A stretch of DNA of 64,000 bases from Desulfobacterales bacterium (GTDB lineage: Bacteria; Desulfobacterota; Desulfobacteria; Desulfobacterales; JAHEIW01), in NCBI GenBank assembly GCA_030066985.1, contig JASJAN010000002.1, positions 217,495-281,494 of the forward strand, in the 5' to 3' direction. The position numbers and the translations under genes are program-made. This document shows positions 31,166 through 40,392 of this stretch, one piece after another; positions within the stretch are counted from its first letter, which is position 1, and each line of letters starts with the position of its first letter. The notes beneath the pieces are model-generated. The model saw nothing but the letters and a program-made list of their open reading frames with translations. It searched no databases and was not told the DNA's origin.

Positions 31166-32131
31166 ATGGGTCTATTCAATAAACTCCGTCGTCACGCTTC
31201 TGTTGCCCGGGGCGACTTCCAGATGCTGTCCAAGGATTTGAAGATTCCCCCCTTGCCAGCGGCCGTCAACCAGCTTCTAGCAGAAATCAATCGAAGCGAG
31301 CCGAATATCGATCGGCTGGTAAAGCTCATTTCCGCAGATCCGGAAATCACCGCTAAAGTCATTAAAACGGTGAACTCTTCGCTGTATTCGCCGCGTGTGC
31401 CGGTTGCTGATGTTAAACGGGCCGTTACCATGCTGGGTCTTGCTCAGATTCGCTCCATTGTCTTGGCTTTTGCCACCATGGAGGCGTTGCCTCAGCCCAA
31501 AGGAAACGGTTTCGATCACAACGCCTTCTGGATTGACTCGTTACTCAGAGCCATTCTGGCACGGGCGTTATCGCAGCAGCGTTTCAGCGGGCAGTTGGAT
31601 GAAGTATTTACAGCGGCATTACTGTCAGAGCTGGCAGTGCCTTTATTGCTGTGCGTCTGGGCGGAGTACTATGAACCCGTTGTGGCTGAATGGCAAACCA
31701 GCGACCGACGGTTATCAGATATCGAGCGCGAGCAATTTGGCTGGGATCACGCTCAGGCAGGCGCCTGGATCGTGCAGTCCTGGGAGTTTCCCGAAGAGAT
31801 GATTTGCTATATCGGTGCCCACAATATGTCCATGGAAAAATTACAGGAAATGGAATTGCAAGATACCATTGTCATGCCGCTGGCGGTGGCATCGCTGGCA
31901 CCCAGTGTACTGAGACCGGAGCCTGAATCATTGGCAGCGGTTTTTAACCAAAGCGTCCACCACCTTGACATGGACGCCAGTCAGTTTGCCGCTGTGGTCG
32001 AAACGGCCAAAGATACCTTGACGGAGCTATTGGCTCTGTTTGAGCTGCCGGATCAAAAAGCCGTTAACATTTTTGATCAGCTAGTGGAAATCGCTGAACC
32101 GGGTGCTGATACACCTCTTGAGAAACCATGA
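31166..32131 (+). CDS. HDOD-domain signalling protein
   Basis: 321 residues. HDOD domain about 20-220 with the usual opening LKIPPLPAAVNQLLAEI, SADPEITAKVIKTVNSSLY and VADVKRAVTMLGLAQIRSIVLA. The HD dyad of true phosphodiesterases is absent, as normal for HDOD proteins, which act as regulatory scaffolds in motility, chemotaxis or stress control. The C-terminal 100 residues are helical with no recognised domain. It overlaps the HPP gene by 4 bases (ATGA), so they are co-translated. Confidence 0.9.
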   Translation: MGLFNKLRRHASVARGDFQMLSKDLKIPPLPAAVNQLLAEINRSEPNIDRLVKLISADPEITAKVIKTVNSSLYSPRVPVADVKRAVTMLGLAQIRSIVLAFATMEALPQPKGNGFDHNAFWIDSLLRAILARALSQQRFSGQLDEVFTAALLSELAVPLLLCVWAEYYEPVVAEWQTSDRRLSDIEREQFGWDHAQAGAWIVQSWEFPEEMICYIGAHNMSMEKLQEMELQDTIVMPLAVASLAPSVLRPEPESLAAVFNQSVHHLDMDASQFAAVVETAKDTLTELLALFELPDQKAVNIFDQLVEIAEPGADTPLEKP

Positions 32132-32829
32132 CCCAACGGCCGCCGCAACATACCCTCTTTTTCCGGATGGTCGCTTTTTTCAGTCGGCTTCAGTTGTGGT
32201 ATCTGATCCGTAAAATCGACAACCCGCGTGTGCTGTTGCTGCTGTTCATTTTTATCGCCGGTGCCGTTGCATTGGGCACCATATCCATTATCGCCTACCT
32301 GACACGGTTGCCATTGCTTTTTCCCCAACTGGGCCCTTCGGCGTTTATTTTGTTTCATACCCCAATGTCGGTGACAGCCAGCCCGCGCAATGTTCTGCTG
32401 TCGCATACCCTGGCGGTGGCTTCCGGTCTATTTGCCTTATGGCTGGTGGGATGGTTCTATCCGCAGGCCGGCCTTTCCGATCCATTTGTGCTAAACTGGT
32501 ATCGCATTTTAGTGATCGCGCTAACGATGGGCGTTTCCGGGGTGATGATGGTGGGCATAAAATGCATCCACCCGCCGGCGGCGGCCTCTGCCTTGATTGC
32601 GGCAATGGGGTTTTTAAACAGCCCTGCGCAGGTGCTGGGCGTCATCGGTGCCATGATCCTGCTGGTGCTGGAAGCGATATTATTTAACCGGTTTATCGGC
32701 GGGCTTCCCTATCCTTTGTGGCGCGCCGATCCGAAAGTGGCACGCCATTACGGCGCCCTGGCCGGTATCCCCGACAGCGAAACCACCTTCTGGCGACGGC
32801 TGGCCGCTAAAACCGTTCAAAAACGATGA
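32128..32829 (+). CDS. HPP-family integral membrane protein
   Basis: 233 residues with four or so membrane helices, and the family's signature IKCIHPPAAASALIAAMG near residue 150, plus LFPQLGPSAFILF. HPP proteins are inner-membrane proteins; one cyanobacterial member has been linked to nitrite transport, but here the substrate is unknown. Translationally coupled to the HDOD gene. Confidence 0.88.
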   Translation: MTQRPPQHTLFFRMVAFFSRLQLWYLIRKIDNPRVLLLLFIFIAGAVALGTISIIAYLTRLPLLFPQLGPSAFILFHTPMSVTASPRNVLLSHTLAVASGLFALWLVGWFYPQAGLSDPFVLNWYRILVIALTMGVSGVMMVGIKCIHPPAAASALIAAMGFLNSPAQVLGVIGAMILLVLEAILFNRFIGGLPYPLWRADPKVARHYGALAGIPDSETTFWRRLAAKTVQKR

Positions 32830-32882
32830 TCTCATCAAGGCCCTTGGGGGTTATTCGTCTTGTTGAGTACGATACCTGACCG

Positions 32883-33971
32883 TCATTCTGGGGAAGGTGT
32901 TTTGCGCTTCAATAACCGGTCAATGACAAGTTGACCGACGCGGGCATTGTCAAGAATTCCACCGAATTCAGCACTGGATGGCCCATAGGCAAAGACGGGC
33001 ACCATCGATGCCGTATAACTGCTAGTTGTAAAAGAGGTTGAGGTGACCTGCCGGTTTATCATCGAACCCTCATGGATGGCTAATCCGCCGGTTTCATGAT
33101 CGGAGGTCACAACGACCAACGTGCGGCCCTGTGTTCGGGCGAAATCCAATGCCGCCCCGATTGCAGCGTCAAAATCGAGCATCTCGGCGATAATGTTGGG
33201 GGTATCATTATCGTGGGCGGCCCAATCGATTTGAGAGCCTTCGATCATGAGCACAAATCCGTTACGATTTTTTGACAGGATTTGAATCGCCGTCCGGGCC
33301 AGCTGGGCCAGGGAATAATCCCGCTCTGCTGCCCTATTCAGCCCATCGGGGGCCAGCAGGGCAGCCAGTTTTTCACCGTTGCTGTGCTCCAAGATGGCAT
33401 CTGCATGCAGCACCAGCGGCATGCGGGATTCAAGGGTGGCCGGTACAAAATATGCCCATCCCCCGCCGATGAGCACATCAATGCCGCTGTTGGCAATCTG
33501 TTCGGCGATATCGTCCTGCTTGCGACGATGGTTGGCATGGGACATAAACGCTGCCGGTGTGGCGTGGGTCACCTAAGAGGTGACCACCACCCCGACGGAC
33601 TTGCCCAGGTCTTTGGCGTATTCAAAAAGGGTTTTGGCCGGTGTACCATCAGGTAAAACCGAGACAGCCCTGTTGTTGGTTTTTTTTCCGGTTGCCAACG
33701 CAGTAGATCCTGCCGCCGATTCGGTTACCAGCCGGTTGGCCGAGTGGGTGGTGACCAGACCGCCGACAGGCATGCGCTCCAGGTTTAAGTTGCCCGCCAC
33801 AATCTGACTGGCGGTGACATGGGCCACACCCATACCGTCGCCGATGAATAGAATAATATTGTGCGGATAATCGCTTTCATTGCTGCAAGCGAACAGCAGT
33901 AAAACGGAAAGAAAGCACAACCCCGCAAGGCGAAAAATTTTTGCTTTACCCGCTGATGGTATCATTTGCAT
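32883..33971 (-). pseudogene. Alkaline phosphatase (PhoA type) interrupted by one in-frame amber codon
   Basis: The frame is intact for 362 codons except for a TAG at 33575-33573. Before it: lipoprotein signal (LAGLCFLSVLLLFAC), metal-binding FIGDGMG and the nucleophile region TESAAGSTALATGKKTNN (Ser nucleophile; Glu in place of the usual Asp). After it: VTHATPAAFMSH, EGSQIDWAAHDND and SDHETGGL, completing the metal sites. The TAG sits between VVTS and VTHATP, where relatives carry a single variable residue (often Gln, Glu or Arg). CAG or GAG to TAG is one change. It is therefore either a very recent null or read through. Both halves would be needed for activity. Confidence 0.85.
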
Positions 33972-34028
33972 TAACCTGAGATTATCATAGAGGTGTTTGA
34001 AGCAAGGTGTCGATGAAAAATTACGCGA

Positions 34029-34547
34029 TCAAGGGTTTGGGCTCTTGGAGTTGACCATTGCCAGGATCCGTTCGACAATTGAGCGGGCGATTTGATCGGA
34101 TTGATCCATGACCGAGGCCGAGGTCATCGCATCCACATCCCGCACCTCAGGTGTCCAGCTGTCCCCGATACCGGTGGTCAAAACAATGATTTTATTTTTT
34201 TGTGGTTCGCGATCGATAAAGCTCTCCACCCGGGGGTCCGGCCGGCCGGCCATACATCTATTAAGGATCACAATGGCTGCAAACTCAGTGGTGGGTTGAT
34301 TTTTAAGGCCTTTGACATCAATGAGTTTTATATAAATGGCGTTTTGAACCAGTTCATCATAAATTTCAGTGACCACGGCCTGTTTGAATTTGCTTTTCTG
34401 AGTGGCCACCAGCACCCGCTTATCGTCCGCTGCCGGCGTGCCGCTTTCAACGGTTGCCACCGGCTGCGATGCGCACCCCCAAACGACCAGACACATGCAG
34501 ATCAACATTTGTCGGAGCATATTTTCGATATCCATCCTGGTTTTCAT
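34029..34547 (-). CDS. Hypothetical lipoprotein with flavodoxin-like motif
   Basis: 172 residues at most; starts at codons 1, 5 or 10 are all possible. Lipobox WGC after MLICMCLVV. The mature part has RVLVATQKSKFKQAVVTEI, TTEFAAIVILNRCMAGRPDP and KIIVLTTGIGDSW, a Rossmann/flavodoxin-like alternation. No enzyme motif recognised. Likely envelope-located. Confidence 0.7.
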   Translation of the reverse strand: MKTRMDIENMLRQMLICMCLVVWGCASQPVATVESGTPAADDKRVLVATQKSKFKQAVVTEIYDELVQNAIYIKLIDVKGLKNQPTTEFAAIVILNRCMAGRPDPRVESFIDREPQKNKIIVLTTGIGDSWTPEVRDVDAMTSASVMDQSDQIARSIVERILAMVNSKSPNP

Positions 34548-34629
34548 TCGTGATTGGTAATTCTAAAAGAACATAAGCATTATCCGAAGAAAACAAGCGG
34601 GTCAAGGCTGAATTAACTGATGCCGCGGT

Positions 34630-34995
34630 TCAGCGGGGTAATCTGACGGCGATGGTTTTACCGCCATAACCATGCACCGAGTCGTGGGCCCGAATAGTAA
34701 CGGTGGTAATGCCGGCAGAGATCTTCACGCCGCCCAAACTGCGGGTAAACGGCTGCTCGTTGTCATGTGGATGATGCAGGGTGCGTGTCGCCAGCACGGT
34801 GCCATCGGGGGCCACCACGTCCCATTTATTGGCATAGTGATCCCACCCCTTGTCGTCGTGGCGCACGGTCACCGAAAACTGGAACGTATCAGGTCCCGTG
34901 GAAATTGCGTTGACCGTTAACACATCCGCTTCACCCGCATAAAGGGTATGAATCACCAACATTGACAACAAAGTCAGGGTCGTTAAAATTTTCAT
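34630..34995 (-). CDS. Hypothetical periplasmic protein
   Basis: 121 residues. Start ATG 34995 chosen because AGGAG is 6 bases upstream (an ATG 3 bases earlier is too close). Signal peptide (LTTLTLLSMLVIHTLYA), then a beta-sandwich pattern: FQFSVTVRHDDKGWDHYANKWDVVAPDGTVLATRTLHHPHDNEQPF. The histidine-rich HHPHDN turn could bind metal. Family not recognised. Confidence 0.72.
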   Translation of the reverse strand: MKILTTLTLLSMLVIHTLYAGEADVLTVNAISTGPDTFQFSVTVRHDDKGWDHYANKWDVVAPDGTVLATRTLHHPHDNEQPFTRSLGGVKISAGITTVTIRAHDSVHGYGGKTIAVRLPR

Positions 34996-35010
34996 CATGA
35001 GCTCCTAAAG

Positions 35011-35631
35011 TTAAGGCAAGGCAACATCATCTTTATGATGTGCAAATTCCTGTGATCGAATTTTGGTTGCGCGGGTCATGGTTGCGATGCGGTTTTCTGG
35101 TTGGGGCGTGACGCCGAAGGCCACTTTTGTGAAGGCGATGGATTTAATGGCTTCCACGACGGCTTCCTGATCACCTGGGCCGTAAATTTCAGGCGGGTCG
35201 CCGATGGCAACCGCATTGGGGGCTACGAAAAAACCTTGCGGAATCCTAGTGCCGGCATGCACCAGCGCGCCGACGGCCACCACCGCCCCCCGACCCACTT
35301 GTGCCCCCTGGAGCACTGTTGCTCCGGTGGCGATGTAGGCGTGAGATGCCACCCGGCATCCCAAAAGGGTCGCCTGTGGGCTGATAAAGACATGATCGCT
35401 GATACGTACCGGATGATCGATATCTTCAACCTTGGTGGCCCGGATAACCGCATTTTCACAGACAATACTGCACTTGCCGATCTCAACGGCCGATGCTTCC
35501 GAATCGATGACGGCACCGTACATCACCCGCGTCTGGGGACCGACCGTGACATTACCGCAAACAACAGCCGTGGGTGCAACGTATACCGACTCATCTATGC
35601 GGGGCTCAACCCCACGATGCTTGATTATCAT
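35011..35631 (-). CDS. Gamma carbonic anhydrase-like left-handed beta-helix protein
   Basis: 206 residues with hexapeptide repeats (VCGNVTVG, GKCSIVCENAVI, ISPQATLLGCRV, IATGATVLQGAQVGRGAVVAVGALV). Gamma-CA/YrdA-like trimers use three histidines between subunits; here HV, SH and HA positions are visible but the exact set differs from canonical Cam, so activity is uncertain. GGGAGGTG precedes the ATG. Confidence 0.8.
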   Translation of the reverse strand: MIIKHRGVEPRIDESVYVAPTAVVCGNVTVGPQTRVMYGAVIDSEASAVEIGKCSIVCENAVIRATKVEDIDHPVRISDHVFISPQATLLGCRVASHAYIATGATVLQGAQVGRGAVVAVGALVHAGTRIPQGFFVAPNAVAIGDPPEIYGPGDQEAVVEAIKSIAFTKVAFGVTPQPENRIATMTRATKIRSQEFAHHKDDVALP

Positions 35632-35692
35632 GGTTAAACACCTCCCATCATGTTACACAATAACGGTCAAAAAATATTCGATTATTATATTA

Positions 35693-35809
35693 GGTTGGCC
35701 GGTTAAGCCCGTTGAGCCCGTTAAGCCCGTCACTTTATTGGAAGGGCTACAAGAGCGCTATAGGACGACCGAAGGTTCCCGTGAAACGGAATTAAGCCTG
35801 TTGAGCCCG
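35693..35809. repeat. Intergenic repeat, CCCGTTGAGCCCG type
   Basis: Left part has GTTAAGCCCGTTGAGCCCG and the right part near 35790 has the variant TTAAGCCTGTTGAGCCCG in the same orientation. Partial copies occur at 30125-30245 and 41392-41425. Confidence 0.55.
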
Positions 35810-36439
35810 CTAATATGTCAAAAGGGGTGTTTTAAAAAGATATTGTTTGGTTTGGATTTCAGTTAAAATGAAATGGGCGACATCCGCACGGGATATTTTG
35901 CCGGCCGTGACGCCCGCAAGATCCGTTAGCGCGCGATAGGTGCCTGTCAGCGGGCCATTGGTCAGAAATCCTGGACGCACGATAACCCACTCCAGGCTCG
36001 CATCGCGCACGAGTGCTTCCTGGCGATCTTTGTCTTCATAGATGGTTTTTAGCAAAAGTGGATTAAAGATTTTATCATAGAAAAAACCGCCATGATTTTT
36101 GCTGTCGCCGGCACCGATTCCGGTAACACAAACCAGCAGCTTTGGTCCGCTTTGGGTCATGGCAGCGATAACGTTGCGGGCGCCATGTGAAAATACGCTT
36201 ACTGGTTTGCGGGTTGGATGAATCCCAATAGTGAGGCATACGGCCTCCTGATCTTTAACTGCGCGAGTGACCGTTGCTTCGTCGCGAATATCGCCTGTGA
36301 TTACCGTTAGCTGATCATGGCGAACCGGCATCCGCGCCGGATCGCGCACCAGTGCCGTCACGGTATGGCCTTCTTCTATGGACAGTTCAGCAAGGCGCAG
36401 ACCGATGCCGCGGGTGGCGCCAATAACCAAAAGTTTCAT
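35810..36439 (-). CDS. NAD(P)-binding Rossmann protein, NmrA/atypical SDR
   Basis: 209 residues. N-terminal dinucleotide motif GATRGIGLRLAELS (GxxGxxG type), strand-end TVITGDIRD, and a late WVIVRPGFLTNGPLTGTYRA, typical of the NAD(P)H-binding (flavin reductase/BVR-B-like) atypical SDRs. The active-site YxxxK is not evident, so it may be regulatory or act as a flavin/quinone reductase. It lies 18 bases from the gene at 36458. Confidence 0.85.
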   Translation of the reverse strand: MKLLVIGATRGIGLRLAELSIEEGHTVTALVRDPARMPVRHDQLTVITGDIRDEATVTRAVKDQEAVCLTIGIHPTRKPVSVFSHGARNVIAAMTQSGPKLLVCVTGIGAGDSKNHGGFFYDKIFNPLLLKTIYEDKDRQEALVRDASLEWVIVRPGFLTNGPLTGTYRALTDLAGVTAGKISRADVAHFILTEIQTKQYLFKTPLLTY

Positions 36440-36457
36440 AAGCCTGCATCCTCTGAT

Positions 36458-37159
36458 TTAATTGGATGTTGGATCGGTCTCTTGCAGATGCACCCATTTT
36501 ACAGTGGCTCGGCGAATCAATTCCTGCCACAGGGCTTTGGGATCCTGGGCAAAAACGCTATCCGCGTCGGCTTTTAAAATATGCCAATCGCCCCGGCTGT
36601 GCTCAAAATCAAGTTGGTTGGGCGCCCAGCCGGCATAGCCGGCAAACAGGCGAAAGCGCTGCTCAGCAGAGGCTTTTTTGATGAGGCCCTCGAGCACTTT
36701 CCAACTCGAGCTGATATAAACATTGTCGATGACCAGGGTCGACGCTTCCGGAGCCTGGCTGGATCGGACGAGCATGAGCATCTGATTGACGGCTACCGGC
36801 CCACCGATATAGACGGTATCTTTGCGCTTTTTGAGCTCTTTGACATCCGGAAACACTTTAGACAGCTTGACCGCTGAAGGCCGATTGATGACCAGGCCCA
36901 TTGCACCGTCCGGACCGTAATCAATCAACAGCACCACGGTTTGGCTAAAATTGGGATCGTTCAGCCGGCGGCTGGCCACCAAAAATTTTCCTTTGGCCAG
37001 TTTTTCCCGGGAACCCGGTGTGCCGGGGTCTTCTTTTGGGATGGCGGCATAAATTTGCTGTTGGGTCGATGTTGCGCTACCGGCCTCTGCGGGTATGGTT
37101 GCAAGCTGAAATGACCCGCCGCTGAGCAGCAACATGACACTCAAGCATAGGTAAACCAA
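36458..37159 (-). CDS. YqgE/AlgH (DUF179) protein with N-terminal signal peptide
   Basis: 233 residues as drawn from TTG 37159; the real start is unclear and the frame stays open upstream. The domain from about residue 50 is classic YqgE/AlgH: GKFLVASRRLNDPNFSQTVVLL, GAMGLVINRPS, YIGGPV, and RLFAGYAGWAPNQLDFE. Most members are cytoplasmic; here residues 2-25 form a hydrophobic segment ending AEAG, so this one is probably exported. GDWH near the C-terminus fits the family. Function of the family remains unclear. Confidence 0.85.
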   Translation of the reverse strand: MVYLCLSVMLLLSGGSFQLATIPAEAGSATSTQQQIYAAIPKEDPGTPGSREKLAKGKFLVASRRLNDPNFSQTVVLLIDYGPDGAMGLVINRPSAVKLSKVFPDVKELKKRKDTVYIGGPVAVNQMLMLVRSSQAPEASTLVIDNVYISSSWKVLEGLIKKASAEQRFRLFAGYAGWAPNQLDFEHSRGDWHILKADADSVFAQDPKALWQELIRRATVKWVHLQETDPTSN

Positions 37160-37282
37160 GCGTTTGGACGATCGCTTGAATGGACGTGTGTCAGGATTCA
37201 GTCTAATCCCCCTTTCCTGGCCAGACTACCAACGACGGTTTTTATTCCGAGACCCGCTCTGAATGGTGTTTTTAGTCAAATC

Positions 37283-37316
37283 AAAACCCCGTTATCAGTA
37301 CATGATACGGGGTTTT
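37283..37316. terminator. Bidirectional terminator-like hairpin
   Basis: Stem AAAACCCCG / CGGGGTTTT plus TATC/GATA with a 7-base loop. A T-run is present on both strands (TTTTTT on plus, TTTT on minus), so it can end the minus-strand gene at 37509 and read-through from the other side. Confidence 0.75.
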
Positions 37317-37508
37317 TTCATCAGACCATTTTTGATCCTTCCGGGCAATTTTTTAAAGTCTTCTTTAGCGGGATCACTTGTCGATTTTAGTTTATCTTCT
37401 GGTGGTTAATTTACCCATAAAATATTTCCGTAGTCAAGAAAGCAACCGCTAAATGGTTTTACCCGGTAGACGCCTGCCCCTGATATCGAAACCAACCGCA
37501 TGCAAACG

Positions 37509-38039
37509 TCATTCGCTAAAACCCATGCCCTTAAAGGCGTCTATGCGGGCCTTTCTGACCTGCCAGCGGGTGTCTGTTTTGAGCCATTCGAGCTTAAGCT
37601 GGAACAAATCCGCATTGTCCCCCACCTTTTCGAGCCATCCCTGCGGGTCATCATAGAGATCTTTTAGTTCCGGGATAACACGGTCCTTTTTCACAATCAG
37701 CAAAAACATTTTACTGGACGCCCGGTCCTCTTCGGCGGAAAGTTCAACAGAGGGCTTTGGATATAAAACCTTTATTTGGCCGTAATGCCGCAGCGCCAAC
37801 CAGAGGATGCGCTTGATCTCCAGACGATTGTGCGCCCCCGGCTGAGCCACGATATCTTCGCGGGCCATCTCCATCAGGCTGCTGATATCATGCGCTTCGG
37901 CCAGCGCGGCACCTTTTTGAATCATCGACCGGATAACGGCAACATCATCTTCTTGTGAGCAGGCGCTTGCCAGAAGGAAAAAAATGCCCCCGATAAGGGT
38001 GAATACGGTCCCCTTGCTACGGCGGTTCATGGGGTTCAT
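37509..38039 (-). CDS. Hypothetical lipoprotein, NTF2-like candidate
   Basis: 176 residues, GAGGT before the ATG. Lipobox SAC after TLIGGIFFLLA. The helical start (VAVIRSMIQKGAALAEAHDISSLM) and later strand pattern (KMFLLIVKKDRVIPEL, then KLEWLKTDTRWQVRKARI) resemble an NTF2-like periplasmic fold, the same type as the next gene but not obviously homologous. A terminator lies downstream. Confidence 0.72.
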   Translation of the reverse strand: MNPMNRRSKGTVFTLIGGIFFLLASACSQEDDVAVIRSMIQKGAALAEAHDISSLMEMAREDIVAQPGAHNRLEIKRILWLALRHYGQIKVLYPKPSVELSAEEDRASSKMFLLIVKKDRVIPELKDLYDDPQGWLEKVGDNADLFQLKLEWLKTDTRWQVRKARIDAFKGMGFSE

Positions 38040-38077
38040 TTCGTGGACCTCAGCGGTGTCATCGATTTTACGGACCT

Positions 38078-38458
38078 TTATTCGTGCGCCGACTGTGGAA
38101 TTTGTGACGAGTGGTGGTGAATAATGGGATGATCTTTGGCGGCGTTGATAACAAATGTAAACCGTGAGGCAAATGAATGCTTCTTTCCAGCCACATCATA
38201 TGAGAAGGTATAATGACCGCAGACACATTCAACTGTTTCTCCGATGCGATACTCAACAATGGTATCCGGATCAAACTTGACACGGAGGGCCGCTTTAGAC
38301 GCCAGATTTTCAAAATACGCTTTGATGGCGGTTTTTGTGGGTGCTGGATACGGTGAAAACGTCGGCAACAGTGTGGCGGATTCATCATACAACCCCAGAA
38401 CGCCTTCCAAATCACCGGCGTTGACCTTTTCCATCCAGGTTTGCAAGATGGTATTCAT
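38078..38458 (-). CDS. NTF2-like (SnoaL-type) small cytoplasmic protein
   Basis: 126 residues without a signal peptide. Matches the SnoaL/CaMKII-association pattern: WMEKVNAGDLEGVLGLYDESATLLPTFS at the front, GHYTFSY in the middle and SRFTFVINAAKDHPIIHHHSS at the end. Family members are ketosteroid-isomerase-like enzymes or simple binding proteins; the role here is unknown. AAGGGG lies before the ATG. Confidence 0.85.
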   Translation of the reverse strand: MNTILQTWMEKVNAGDLEGVLGLYDESATLLPTFSPYPAPTKTAIKAYFENLASKAALRVKFDPDTIVEYRIGETVECVCGHYTFSYDVAGKKHSFASRFTFVINAAKDHPIIHHHSSQIPQSAHE

Positions 38459-38656
38459 TTATCAACCCCTTTGGATATAGTTTGCGTTACGGTCTAGTTT
38501 GTATATGCGGTGCTGTCTGGAGAGAGGTGATGCGCCATTGGATATGTCCCACCGTGGTGGGATTTTTCCGGCCCAATACGCCTATTACAAAAAACCGATA
38601 CCAGAAACGAACCTTATTTACAACTTAACAGTGGCATAAATAGGCGGCAACGCGGG

Positions 38657-39982
38657 CTAGCGGCTCGGATGTGCTTTTTGTGGTATCAGCCGCAGGCACA
38701 TCGGATAGCGGTAATATTCGCCATCATTGGCCTTGACGCCGGCAACGATAACCATAATAAGGCTGAACAGCACCAGACCGATGAGCAGAAAGATGCCGAT
38801 AACCACCAAAATCAAAACAACTGAAATTATCATGTAAATCATCATCGAGATCTGAAAATTGAGCGCTTCTTTGGCTTGATCGGTAACAAATTCAGATTCA
38901 TTTTTCTTCAATTGCCAGACGATGATGGGGCCGATAAGATTGCCCAGCGGCACCAGAATCGAGAGGAACGTGCTGATATGGGCCCACATGGCCCAGTTGT
39001 TTTCTTGTTCTTCGGTCAGCGCGCCTTCGACCGGATCGCTGTTTGGTTTTTGGCGCCTGACAAAAACCACCAATGCGATGATCGGAGCAATGACAACGCC
39101 CAAAAATAACAGCACCCCACCCCAGATAATGGCTTTGGCCATTTCCCATACTTCAAAGCGACGCACCAGCAGGCTGTCACTCCCCGGGATTTCGCCGACA
39201 ACCGTGGCGCTATAAGCGCCAAGGGTATCAAACTGAATCTGTGCAATGGCATGCAATGTCATGTTGCCGTCTTCTTCGGTATAGGGCATCTCAACCGGCT
39301 GTAAGGCCATTTCCTGTCCGGTGGACAGATCCATTATGTAGATGGCAAAATCCCGGCCCCATTGATAATTGGCCGCATTAAAAACCCGATAACGGCTGGT
39401 TTCATAAAAAAATACATAGGTACCGGTGTTGTCGATCTGCAGGTCGGTTTCACCCGGCACCGCCAGGCGGGTTTCACTCTCAAAATAGGTATTAAAGGTA
39501 TTAAACAGTTTGGTTACGCCGGCAATCACCGGAATTAAGAAAAGCAATGCCGCAAAGACATACCACAACGCGCTGGGACCGGTGCCGGTCATGGTCGCTG
39601 ACGTTTGGGCCACTGCAGCCGGTGGGGATTCGACCGCGGTTGTGTTCTGAGCCGCCGGCACAGGCGCGGCCTGATCCATTGGCGCCGTATGGTCCATCTG
39701 TAGCGACTGTGCGGGCAGCGGCGGTGGTGCCGTGGTGCTACCGTCGTCTATCGGTGTAATCATACAATCCGCACCGGCATCTTTAAACATATTATTGATC
39801 TTTAAAGCAGTCTGATGATCGACATTTTTTTTGATCACAATCCGCTTGCCGGAAAACAGTTTGTAAATGGTCTCTTCATTTGCTTTTAATATTACCGCCA
39901 GATTGGATTTGACTTCATCGAGCTCCCACCCCGGGATAATACGCCCTGAAAAATCGACATTGTAAAGCGTTCCAGACATCAT
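38657..39982 (-). CDS. Membrane protein with C-terminal DUF4870 domain
   Basis: 441 residues from ATG 39982 (AAGGA site). The N-terminal 80 residues form a small soluble domain (GTLYNVDFSGRIIPGWELDEV). Then a Pro/Ala/Gln-rich linker, one membrane helix (ALWYVFAALLFLIPVIAGV), a periplasmic beta-rich part, a second helix near WGGVLLFLGVVIAPIIALVVFV, and a DUF4870 module (NWAMWAHISTFLSILVPLG, WQLKKNESEFVTDQAKEALNFQ) with three helices. The soluble N-terminal part recurs in other Desulfobacterota membrane proteins; function unknown. Confidence 0.8.
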   Translation of the reverse strand: MMSGTLYNVDFSGRIIPGWELDEVKSNLAVILKANEETIYKLFSGKRIVIKKNVDHQTALKINNMFKDAGADCMITPIDDGSTTAPPPLPAQSLQMDHTAPMDQAAPVPAAQNTTAVESPPAAVAQTSATMTGTGPSALWYVFAALLFLIPVIAGVTKLFNTFNTYFESETRLAVPGETDLQIDNTGTYVFFYETSRYRVFNAANYQWGRDFAIYIMDLSTGQEMALQPVEMPYTEEDGNMTLHAIAQIQFDTLGAYSATVVGEIPGSDSLLVRRFEVWEMAKAIIWGGVLLFLGVVIAPIIALVVFVRRQKPNSDPVEGALTEEQENNWAMWAHISTFLSILVPLGNLIGPIIVWQLKKNESEFVTDQAKEALNFQISMMIYMIISVVLILVVIGIFLLIGLVLFSLIMVIVAGVKANDGEYYRYPMCLRLIPQKAHPSR

Positions 39983-40392
39983 TTTTTCCTTGATAGTGAT
40001 ATTAGGGGTTGTCAAAAGCGCCTGTTATGTTTCAATTTTTTGACCACCCGGTATCGCACCACGTTGTAACTTAAATACGGTCAGCGCAATGCCTTGCTAA
40101 TCGCCTTGAAAATTAAGTCAAACAATATGAATACTTTAAAGAAACAGCCGCCATGAGGCTGCCGATCCTAAGTCTATTGTCGGCTAAAGTATGGAAATGG
40201 TTTAGAGTTTTTTGGACCAAAGTTGGTTAAAAAAGCAGTTGCGGCAGGTCCGATGCAAGCTGATTGCAGCAGGAAAAAGGGTCTTGAGATACACGACTTT
40301 TTGAGTTGATCGGCTGATTTTTGACCCGATTTTACGGATTTGCTATGATAGCATCGATTCTAGCATCAATGCGATCCAGAGGAGGATTAAGG
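39983..40392. other. Divergent intergenic region
   Basis: Separates the DUF4870 gene (minus) from the thioesterase gene (plus). A CAGCC-N7-GGCTG hairpin lies at about 40147-40163. No small gene seen. Confidence 0.4.

Noticed and set aside
38068..38415. A second minus-strand frame overlapping the NTF2-like gene.
   Set aside because: The frame at 38078-38458 has the ribosome site and a recognised fold; this one is its shadow.
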